The notes under the pieces were generated by a model that was not told where the DNA came from, searched no databases, and saw only the letters and a list, made by a program, of their open reading frames with translations. Below are positions 24,723 through 31,619 of a DNA stretch of 49,908 bases, in pieces. Made by a program: the position numbers and the translations under genes. Position 1 is the stretch's first letter. Every line of letters starts with the position of its first letter. Source of the DNA: Corallococcus sicarius (GTDB taxonomy: Bacteria; Myxococcota; Myxococcia; Myxococcales; Myxococcaceae); the NCBI RefSeq assembly GCF_003611735.1, contig NZ_RAWG01000034.1, positions 1 through 49,908 on the forward strand, written 5' to 3'.

Positions 24723-26180
24723 GTGAAGCTCGCTCCCCGCTTGTTCCCAGCGTGTCTCTCCGTCTGGTTCCTCGTCGCCTGCGGTGTCTCCGCTCCAGGG
24801 GATGACCTGCCGGAACCGCGGCTGACGACCCAGGACTTCGCCGACGGCAGTGACGGCTACCACTCGCAGGGCACGCTGCTGCACGGCACCTCCTACCTGG
24901 CCGCGTACCACGCGAACGCCACGGTGTTCTTCGGCGGTCGGCACCGGAGCGCGACCTCGCGGCTGGTCCGGGGGGAAATCGTCGCGGACATGCCGCTCCA
25001 GGTGGACGGCACCACCGCCAGCCTCCTGGCGTGCACGTCGTCGGACGGACAGGGCGCCACCCGCGCGTGTGGCCTGGTGGTGGAGGGGCAGGGCACCTGC
25101 ACGCCGGGCACGTCGGTGACGTTGACCAGCGGTGGCAGCTGTCACCGCAACATCCCCGGGGCCTGCGCGGGCTCGCCGGTGATGCGGGTCTGCTCGGGCG
25201 AACAGCCCTGCGAGCACCAGGGCACGGGCTACCTTGTCACGGGAGCGCCGATGTGCGGCTTCTCCGCGTGCCCCTCCGCCGTCTTCACCTGCCCGGCCAG
25301 CGGCATCTACACCGTGCTCGCCGGAGCCTCCGCGCCGGGGGCCCCCTGGGGCCTGGACCTGGTCAGCAGCGTGGGCGTCTTCCCCGCGACGACCCGGGAG
25401 CTGCGCGCGGAGAAGCTCGTGGGCGCCCGGCTGCGGACGAACGACGGCACCAGCACGGGCCCGCTGCTGGAGGTGTCGGAGGTCACCAACGCCTCCACCG
25501 TCCCCATCACGGAGTCCCCGGGCACGTGGGACCCGAGCGGCAACACCTTCCTGTACTCGGTGAAGGTGCTGAACTCGGACTTCCAGCCGCTGGGCACGCT
25601 GTGTGGAAGCAACCCGGATCCGCACGCGGGCCCGGGCCTGGCCGTGCCGGTGCGAGGGCTCTACGACCTCCTGGGCAACCGCACGGAGAGCACCGCCGCC
25701 TTCACGTTCGGCTGTGATTACGCGGTCATCGCCAAGTGCTACCGCTGGGGCTACAAGCCCTGGCTGGACGGGGCACAGGACGGGCCCACGACGAAGGCGC
25801 ACTGGAGCTGCACCCGCATGGCGCGCGCCGACTACTGCGGCAACGGCACCTCGTACACGCGTGACGGCACCCCCATCCGCCTGTGGGACGATCTGTATCC
25901 CACCATCAACGCGCCTCCCGCCAACCCCATCCCTCCGGCGGGGGTGGAGTTCGAGGCGGGGTGGAAGCCCACCGGCCCCGCGTGTCTGAGCCACTGGCGT
26001 TGGAAGTCATTGGACGCGAGCTGCACCAGCCTGTCCTGGCCCATCTATGACAGCACCGGGAAGGTCACCAACGACTGCCGTGACTTCCCGGAGGATGGCT
26101 GCGCGCCCATCTGCGACGACGCGAAGGAGGCCGCCCTGCTCTATGGCGCGAACGTCTTCAACGAGTCCTCCAGCCACTGA
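24723..26180 (+). CDS. ADYC-domain lipoprotein
   Basis: Exported lipoprotein of 485 residues. GTG 24723 is preferred because GAGG lies 8 bp upstream and the predicted sigma54 transcript starts near 24696; an in-frame ATG at 24705 lacks a ribosome binding site. The signal peptide ends in the lipobox FLVAC. The mature protein is Cys-rich. The C-terminal half carries the segment ARADYCGNGTSYTRDGTPI that names the ADYC family, found mainly in myxobacteria and of unknown function. The enhancer palindromes upstream match those before the FHA activator, so it is likely a target of that regulator. Confidence 0.85.
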   Translation: MKLAPRLFPACLSVWFLVACGVSAPGDDLPEPRLTTQDFADGSDGYHSQGTLLHGTSYLAAYHANATVFFGGRHRSATSRLVRGEIVADMPLQVDGTTASLLACTSSDGQGATRACGLVVEGQGTCTPGTSVTLTSGGSCHRNIPGACAGSPVMRVCSGEQPCEHQGTGYLVTGAPMCGFSACPSAVFTCPASGIYTVLAGASAPGAPWGLDLVSSVGVFPATTRELRAEKLVGARLRTNDGTSTGPLLEVSEVTNASTVPITESPGTWDPSGNTFLYSVKVLNSDFQPLGTLCGSNPDPHAGPGLAVPVRGLYDLLGNRTESTAAFTFGCDYAVIAKCYRWGYKPWLDGAQDGPTTKAHWSCTRMARADYCGNGTSYTRDGTPIRLWDDLYPTINAPPANPIPPAGVEFEAGWKPTGPACLSHWRWKSLDASCTSLSWPIYDSTGKVTNDCRDFPEDGCAPICDDAKEAALLYGANVFNESSSH

Positions 26181-26204
26181 CCCGACGGGGGGGCGGCGCG
26201 GAGC

Positions 26205-26669
26205 TCAGTCGAGCAGTTGTCGGCTGAACTCCGTGCGCCACAGCTTCGGGTCGGCGCCGGACTCCGGGCCCGCGACATAGACCTCCCAGAAGTCCTGGCC
26301 CGTCTTGAGGCCCTGGGCCTGGACCCAGGCATTGAACTCGCCCCAGGCGGCCCCCATGCCCTCATAGGGGCCCTGGTAGACGGTGCGAACCACCTTCATG
26401 ACGGGCCACAGGCCGGGCCGGACGCGCCCCTTGGTCTGGACCGGCGCCGTGACGGGGACGCTGATCTCGAAGTCGAACACCTGCGGGTCGGTGCGCCGGT
26501 GGTGCGTGAACCAGGGGCCCGCGGGGGCGATGCCCTGGGCGGCCACCGTGGCCATCAATTCAGAGATGCCCGGGCCCATGACGGTCCGGATCTCGTTCCG
26601 GGCCACGGTCACGGGGATGACCGCGGTGAGCTGGGCAACGGTCTGGACGATGCGAGGGGTCTCAATCAT
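26205..26669 (-). CDS. GyrI-like effector-binding domain protein
   Basis: Stand-alone 154-residue protein of the GyrI-like/AraC effector-binding (SOUL/BRAM1-type) fold, seen in GPGISELMATVAAQGIAPAGPWFTHH, DFEISVPV and a second half (VVRTVYQGPYEGMGAAWGEF). Such proteins bind small, often hydrophobic or cationic, molecules, and some hydrolyse them. GAGGAG lies 7 bp before ATG 26669, 15 bp after the AraC regulator stop, so it is co-transcribed. It may bind the effector for, or protect against the substrate of, the divergent NmrA-type oxidoreductase. Confidence 0.85.
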   Translation of the reverse strand: MIETPRIVQTVAQLTAVIPVTVARNEIRTVMGPGISELMATVAAQGIAPAGPWFTHHRRTDPQVFDFEISVPVTAPVQTKGRVRPGLWPVMKVVRTVYQGPYEGMGAAWGEFNAWVQAQGLKTGQDFWEVYVAGPESGADPKLWRTEFSRQLLD

Positions 26670-26684
26670 GGGGCTGCTCCTCTG

Positions 26685-27704
26685 TCATTCCTGAAGGGCG
26701 TTGTAACCCGGGGCCCTGACCTTCTCCAGGCTGCCGGGGAGCACCCATTCGTGGGCCTCCGCGTCACGGCGGAACGCGCCGGGTGCGACGCCGAGACAGC
26801 GCTTGAACGCCCGGCTGAAGGCCGCCTCGGACTGGTAGCCCAGGCGGCTGGCCACGTCCGCCAGCCCGGCGTCTTCTTCCCGCAGCATCGACGCCGCGAC
26901 CTGCATGCGCCAGTGCACCAGGTACTGCATCGCGGGCATCCCGACGCGCTGGGTGAAGCGCGCCGCGAAGGCGGAGCGTGACATGGCCGCCTCCTTCGCC
27001 AACGCCGCCAGCGTCCAGTCGCGCGCGGGGTCGCGGTGGATGAGGACGAGCGCGCGTCCCACCTGCGGATCCTGGAGCGCGCCGAGCCAGCCCGTCCTCG
27101 CCTCCGGCGCGTGCGCGAGCCAGGCGCGGATGGTCTGGATGACCAGGATGTCCGCCAGCCGGGTGACGACGGTCTCCCCACCGGGCCGGAGCGCCTCGGC
27201 CTCCGCCGCCATGAACCGGATGGTGCCGTGCAGCCACTCGGGGTTCGGCGCGTTGGAGGCGGCGACGCGGATGACCTCGGGCAGCAGGCCGACGAAGTGG
27301 CGCGCGGTCGGATGATCGAAGCGGACCGCGCCGCAGACCATCTTCGTCGCGGCGCCGGTGCCGCCGTGGCGCAGGATTTCGTAGCGGTCGCTGACGGCCT
27401 CGCGCGGCAGGTCGAACAGCGGGGCGGGCGTGGCGCCGGGTTCGCTCACCAGTTGGTGGCAGCTGCCCTGACGCACCAGCGCGAGGTCGCCGGGCTGGAG
27501 CAGGATGCGGTCGTGGCCCTCGACCTCGAGCCAGCACTGCCCCGACGTCACGACGTGGAACATCATGCACTCGGGGATGGCCGGCAGCGCGAGCCCGAAG
27601 GGCGCGGAGAGCTCCGAGCTGCAGCAGAACGCCCCGCGCATGCGCAGCAGGTGCAGCGCCTCTCCGAGCGGATCCACCGAGCGCCAGACGTCCCGTTCAT
27701 CCAT
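26685..27704 (-). CDS. AraC-family regulator with cupin_6 domain
   Basis: Transcription factor of 339 residues. The N-terminal two-thirds is a cupin_6-type ligand domain (RGAFCCSSELSAPFGLALP, ILLQPGDLALVRQGSCHQL). The C-terminal AraC domain, about 225-325, has both helix-turn-helices (LAKEAAMSRSAFAARFTQRVG and GLADVASRLGYQSEAAFSRA). Regulators of this type usually control a divergent oxidoreductase; here that is the NmrA-type gene at 27852. The shared intergenic region contains a palindrome and phased TGGAC repeats. Confidence 0.92.
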   Translation of the reverse strand: MDERDVWRSVDPLGEALHLLRMRGAFCCSSELSAPFGLALPAIPECMMFHVVTSGQCWLEVEGHDRILLQPGDLALVRQGSCHQLVSEPGATPAPLFDLPREAVSDRYEILRHGGTGAATKMVCGAVRFDHPTARHFVGLLPEVIRVAASNAPNPEWLHGTIRFMAAEAEALRPGGETVVTRLADILVIQTIRAWLAHAPEARTGWLGALQDPQVGRALVLIHRDPARDWTLAALAKEAAMSRSAFAARFTQRVGMPAMQYLVHWRMQVAASMLREEDAGLADVASRLGYQSEAAFSRAFKRCLGVAPGAFRRDAEAHEWVLPGSLEKVRAPGYNALQE

Positions 27705-27735
27705 GCCGGTGAGTGTGGAGGACGCGGGCGCACAG

Positions 27736-27815
27736 CGTCCAGCGGGCTGGACGTTCGGGCATGAATCCTGGACCTGCTGTCATTGAGAGACACAGGCGAC
27801 GCGCGGATATTGGAC
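27736..27815. promoter_or_regulatory. Probable AraC-type operator between divergent genes
   Basis: A perfect palindrome CGTCCAGC-GG-GCTGGACG lies at 27736-27753. The half site TGGAC recurs at 27748, 27769 and 27811, that is at distances of 21 and 42 bp, whole multiples of two helical turns. AraC-type dimers bind such phased direct repeats. The sites sit between the starts at 27704 (minus) and 27852 (plus). Confidence 0.55.
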
Positions 27816-27851
27816 GGCATGCAAGTCACCCAATCACAGGGAGGTCGCGGA

Positions 27852-28739
27852 ATGATTGCCGTCATGGGAGCCACCGGTCGCACCGGCAAGAAGGTCGTCG
27901 AGGGGCTGTTGCGCGCGGGTGAGAAGGTGCGCGCCATCGGACGTTCGGAGGCGTCGCTGGCCAATCTGGCCCGCGCGGGGGCGGAGGTCCGGGTCGGGGA
28001 CTCCAGCGACGCGGGCTTCCTGACGGAGGCCTTCCGGGGCGCCAGCGCGGCCTACACCCTGTTGCCGTATGACCCGCGGGCGGCGGGCTACCGTGCGCAG
28101 CAGGCGCGGATGGGTGAGGCCGTCACCACCGCCATCCGGGAGAGCGGCGTGGGCCACGTCGTCGCGCTCAGCAGCGTGGGCGCGGACCGGGGGGTGGGCA
28201 CGGGCCCCATCGACAGCATGCACGACCAGGAGGTGCGGCTGCGCAAGCTCACGGGGGTGAACGTGCTGGCGCTGCGGCCGGGTTCGTTCTTCGAGAACTT
28301 CTTCGACGTGCTGCCGGTCATCCGTCACCAGGGCCTCAACGCGGACGTCGTGGAGCCCGGGCGCCCCGTCCCGATGGTGGGGACGCGCGACATCGCCGAC
28401 GCGGCCGTGGCGGCGCTGCGCGCGCGGGACTGGAAGGGCTTCGTGGTGCGCGAGCTGCTGGGGCCGCGTGACCTTACCTACGACGAGGCCACGCGCATCC
28501 TCGGGGAGCGCATCGGTCAGCCGGAGCTGCCGTATGTGAGGCTTCCCCCGGACGAGATGGCGGGGGCGCTCGTCCAGGGCGGCTTCTCCGAGGACATGGC
28601 GCGCCTCTACGTGGAGCTGGCCGAGGCCCTCAACGAAGGGCGCGTCCGCTCGGTGGAAGGACGCACGCCCGCGAACACCACGCCCACGCGCTTCGAGGAC
28701 TTCGCCGACGAGCTGGCCCGCGCCTACGCGGCGATGTGA
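27852..28739 (+). CDS. NmrA/NAD(P)-binding oxidoreductase
   Basis: Rossmann-fold protein of 295 residues. ATG 27852 has GGGAGG 7 bp upstream, better than the earlier in-frame start at 27783. The nucleotide-binding motif GATGRTG is at residues 6-12, followed by the atypical SDR (NmrA-like, quinone-reductase QOR2-type) pattern: VRAIGRS, SSVGAD, LRPGSFFENF and VGTRDIADAAVAAL. It probably uses NAD(P)H on a quinone or other small electrophile. It is divergent from the AraC regulator that likely controls it. Confidence 0.9.
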   Translation: MIAVMGATGRTGKKVVEGLLRAGEKVRAIGRSEASLANLARAGAEVRVGDSSDAGFLTEAFRGASAAYTLLPYDPRAAGYRAQQARMGEAVTTAIRESGVGHVVALSSVGADRGVGTGPIDSMHDQEVRLRKLTGVNVLALRPGSFFENFFDVLPVIRHQGLNADVVEPGRPVPMVGTRDIADAAVAALRARDWKGFVVRELLGPRDLTYDEATRILGERIGQPELPYVRLPPDEMAGALVQGGFSEDMARLYVELAEALNEGRVRSVEGRTPANTTPTRFEDFADELARAYAAM

Positions 28740-28784
28740 GGCGTCCTGGACGGCCCGCGGGGGGATGGAGGAGGCTCGCGTCCC

Positions 28785-29555
28785 ATGAGCTGGTCCGCGT
28801 CGCAGTACACCCGCTTCGAGGATGAGCGGAACCGCCCCATCCAGGATCTGCTCGCGCGGATCCCCACGACGCAGGTGGGGACCGCGGTGGATATCGGCTG
28901 CGGGCCCGGCAACTCCACGGAGCTGCTGCGCCTGCGCTTTCCCAAGGCTGTCATCACCGGGATGGATGGTTCAGCGGACATGATTGAAGCCGCGCGCAAG
29001 CGGCTGCCGGACGTCCAGTTCGACATCGCTGACATCGCCACCTGGCGCCACCCCGGCCCCTTCGACGTCATCCTGGCGAACGCCGTGCTGCAGTGGGTGC
29101 CGGACCATGCCTCGCTGCTGCCGGCGCTCCTGGACAGGCTGGCGGCAGGAGGAAGCCTGGCCGTGCAGATGCCAGACAACCTGGATGAGCCCGCGCATCG
29201 CTTGATGCGTGAGCTTGCAGAAGACAGCGCGTGGTCCGCGAGGATGACGGGCGCCTTGAGCGCGCGCGTCCCCCGCCATGGCGCGGAGTGGTACTACCGG
29301 ACGCTGCGCGATGCCGGCGCCACGGTGGACCTCTGGCGCACGACCTATTTCCACCCGCTGGCCGGGGGCGCGGCGGCGGTGGTGGAGTGGTTCAAGGGCT
29401 CGGGCCTTCGTCCCTTCCTGGAACCCCTCGACGAGACCGAGCGGGCGGACTTCCTCGCCCGGTATCAGGCGGCGCTGGCCCAGGCCCATCCAACGCTGCC
29501 TGATGGCACGGTGCTGTTGCCCTTCCCCCGGCTGTTCTTCGTCGCGACCCGCTGA
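28785..29555 (+). CDS. tam: Trans-aconitate 2-methyltransferase
   Basis: SAM-dependent methyltransferase of 256 residues that esterifies trans-aconitate, a by-product that inhibits the citrate cycle. The whole length fits the Tam family: start MSWSASQY, motif I VDIGCGPGNSTE (36-46), GMDGSADMIEAA, NAVLQWVPDH, and the C-terminal FLARYQAAL with the end PFPRLFFVATR. ATG 28785 follows a GGAGGAGG sequence. It lies 45 bp after the NmrA-type gene and may be read from the same promoter. Confidence 0.9.
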   Translation: MSWSASQYTRFEDERNRPIQDLLARIPTTQVGTAVDIGCGPGNSTELLRLRFPKAVITGMDGSADMIEAARKRLPDVQFDIADIATWRHPGPFDVILANAVLQWVPDHASLLPALLDRLAAGGSLAVQMPDNLDEPAHRLMRELAEDSAWSARMTGALSARVPRHGAEWYYRTLRDAGATVDLWRTTYFHPLAGGAAAVVEWFKGSGLRPFLEPLDETERADFLARYQAALAQAHPTLPDGTVLLPFPRLFFVATR

Positions 29556-29663
29556 GCAACGGAAAGTGGCGCGGGAGTTTCACCGTGACAGTGAATTCAG
29601 CTCGCGGTGGCGGCGCGTGGTTTCCGTGCTTCGTCGCCGTGGCGTCGACTAGCGTCACGCCGC

Positions 29664-30566
29664 ATGAACACCCGCCTTGCCTGCTTGTTCCTCACGACCT
29701 GCATCGCTGTCTCCAGCGCGGAGGCGAAGCCGTACCGCGCCATGGTGACGCGCACCGCGACCACCACGAAGAGCGGCAACCTGGAGCTGGGCCTGCGCTA
29801 CCAGGGCTTCTTCGCGCTGGACCTGGACGAGTCACAGCCCTACCAGCAGGTCTCCCCGAGCCTGCGCTTCGGCATCACCGACAACCTGGAGGCGAACCTC
29901 TACCTGGAGCTGCTCGCGCTGGGGCTCCCCGGTGACGAGGATTTCAAGGTCGCCTTCGGTGACATCCCGCTGGGATTGCAGTGGACGTTCCTGGAGACGA
30001 GCCAGGCGGCGCTGGCGGCGTACGGGCGTGTCACGCTGCCCACGGGCCCCAGCGACGAGGACGGCATCATCCCCAGCCTGTCCGACGGCACCTGGGACTG
30101 GGAGGGCACGCTCGTGGGCGAGCTGCGCGCGAGCAAGGACCTGCGCTTCATGCTCAACGCCGGCTACTTCCACCAGGGCACGCGAGACCGGGACCCCCGG
30201 CCCGACTTCGACGTCCCGGACGCAGTGCAGCTCGCGGTGGCGGGCACGTACAACCTGGACAAGTTCACGATGCTGGGGCTGGAGGTGGTGAGCCGCTTCT
30301 ACTTCGAGGACGTCATCACCCCGGTCTGGCGGGACAATGCCAACCAGGTGGAGATCCTCCCGGTGGTGCGTCACGAGGCGTTCCCCGGGCTGGTGCTGGA
30401 GGCCGTGGCGGGCATCGCCGTCACCGAGAACCTGCGGGAGATCTACCAGTTCCGCCTGCTGCTCGGTGCCACCTACGAGTTCGACATGGCCTCCGGGCCG
30501 AAGCTGCCCAAGAGCCGGGATGAGCTCCGGCCGCCCGCCCGGCCCGCGCCCAAGCGCCGCCGCTAG
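29664..30566 (+). CDS. Outer-membrane beta-barrel-like protein (phenol MetA/transporter type)
   Basis: Protein of 300 residues from ATG 29664. A signal peptide (LACLFLTTCIAVSSAEA) is followed by alternating beta segments such as LELGLRYQGFF, SLRFGITDNLEANLYLELLAL, FGDIPLGLQWTF, AAYGRVTLPTGP and YQFRLLLGATYEF. This resembles Phenol_MetA_deg/transporter-family barrels, whose cargo is rarely known. The C-terminus ends in a basic Pro/Arg tail rather than the usual aromatic residue, so the barrel assignment is not certain. Its stop shares a CTAG with the stop of the convergent gene. Confidence 0.75.
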   Translation: MNTRLACLFLTTCIAVSSAEAKPYRAMVTRTATTTKSGNLELGLRYQGFFALDLDESQPYQQVSPSLRFGITDNLEANLYLELLALGLPGDEDFKVAFGDIPLGLQWTFLETSQAALAAYGRVTLPTGPSDEDGIIPSLSDGTWDWEGTLVGELRASKDLRFMLNAGYFHQGTRDRDPRPDFDVPDAVQLAVAGTYNLDKFTMLGLEVVSRFYFEDVITPVWRDNANQVEILPVVRHEAFPGLVLEAVAGIAVTENLREIYQFRLLLGATYEFDMASGPKLPKSRDELRPPARPAPKRRR

Positions 30567-31483
30567 AAGAGGGAGTCCAGGCCGGTCTTGACCCAGTTCT
30601 TCACGGCGTCGGCCTTGTCGCCCCAGCTGTTCCCGTGGGGTCCGGCGATGTCCACCATGCCGTTGACGCCGCGCTCGCGCAGGTCCTCGCCGGCCTTCAC
30701 GGGATCCTTCGCCTCGCCCCACACGGAGACCGTGCCGGCGGGGAGGAAGGTCTGGATGGCCTCGTCGGTCAGCTTGTCGTGGCGCACCACGAAGGTGGCC
30801 GGTCCGCCCAGCTCCCGGGCCAGCGCGACCATCTTCGCCGCGTCGCCCGCCTTCACCTCTCCGCTGGTGGGCGGGTTGATGGCGAGGATGGCGTTCGGGA
30901 AGCGCTCGCGGATCTCCGGGCCCCACTTCTTCATGTCGTCGAAGCTGAGGTTGAGCATCAGCCGCTCTTCGGGGATGCCGACCTTCTCCAACTCGTCGAG
31001 GACGGCCGGCATCTGGTCGCCCTCCTTGATGTCCAGCTTGAGCCCGCGTCCGGACTCCTTCCCCATCGTCAGCCACTCGTGGAGGGTGAGGTTGTCCCCG
31101 TCCTCGTGACCCGAGTCGTGACGCATCTCCGGGGTGTCGCTGTTGATCTCCTTGCGGACGTCGCCCTCGAACCAGTTGGCGCCGCTGTCCAGCGCGGCCT
31201 GGAACTGTTCCTTGGTGTTGGTGCGGTGCGCGTTGCGCGCCTCGGAGAGCGGGAGGTCGCCGGTCCAGGTCGTCCCCACGGGACAGGCCGGGCCGGAGGC
31301 GCGCACGGCCGGGGTGGACTGGTAGCTGTCCACCCGGGAGTGGCCGGTGGGCGCGGCGGGCGCTGGAGCGACAGCCTTCGCGGCGGGCGACACTGGCTTG
31401 ACGGTCGGCCTGGGGAGCGGGACGACCGGGGGGCGGATGCGACCGCCTTGTTCATAGGGCAAGGTGTGACCTCCAATTCGCAT
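30563..31483 (-). CDS. Menorin/FAM151 (DUF2181)-like, GDPD-fold protein
   Basis: About 306 residues from ATG 31483; the open frame extends further, but that part overlaps the divergent gene. There is a Pro/Ala-rich N-terminus (about 50-60 residues) without a clear signal peptide. From about residue 85 a TIM-barrel-like domain reads ARNAHRTNTKEQFQAALDSG, WFEGDVRKE, MRHDS, LTLHEWLTMG, GLKLDIKE and ILAINPP. This order fits menorin/DUF2181 proteins, which are related to glycerophosphodiester phosphodiesterases. Glu and His at WFEGD and MRHD could be the catalytic set. Substrate unknown. Confidence 0.65.
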   Translation of the reverse strand: MRIGGHTLPYEQGGRIRPPVVPLPRPTVKPVSPAAKAVAPAPAAPTGHSRVDSYQSTPAVRASGPACPVGTTWTGDLPLSEARNAHRTNTKEQFQAALDSGANWFEGDVRKEINSDTPEMRHDSGHEDGDNLTLHEWLTMGKESGRGLKLDIKEGDQMPAVLDELEKVGIPEERLMLNLSFDDMKKWGPEIRERFPNAILAINPPTSGEVKAGDAAKMVALARELGGPATFVVRHDKLTDEAIQTFLPAGTVSVWGEAKDPVKAGEDLRERGVNGMVDIAGPHGNSWGDKADAVKNWVKTGLDSLF

Positions 31484-31530
31484 TATCGGCGCGAGGTCCC
31501 GGAAAGGTGTTTGTGGAGGCCTTGTCGGCA

Positions 31531-31561
31531 AAGCGCTGCCGCGAGAATCCTCGCAGCGCTT
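31531..31561. promoter_or_regulatory. Inverted repeat upstream of the carboxypeptidase-regulatory repeat protein gene
   Basis: AAGCGCTG (31531-31538) pairs with CAGCGCTT (31554-31561), and inside it CGAG pairs with CTCG around the loop AATC. It lies 58 bp before the ATG at 31620 and about 48 bp from the divergent ATG at 31483, so it could be an operator or a leader hairpin. Confidence 0.45.
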
Positions 31562-31619
31562 ACTCTTGAGTGACGCGGCCGAGCAGAACCCCTGGGCGGA
31601 CCGCACAAGGACGACGGCC

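Noticed and set aside
29568..29590. Sigma54-like TGGCGC...TTTC before the outer-membrane protein gene
   Set aside because: The -12 GC dinucleotide is missing.
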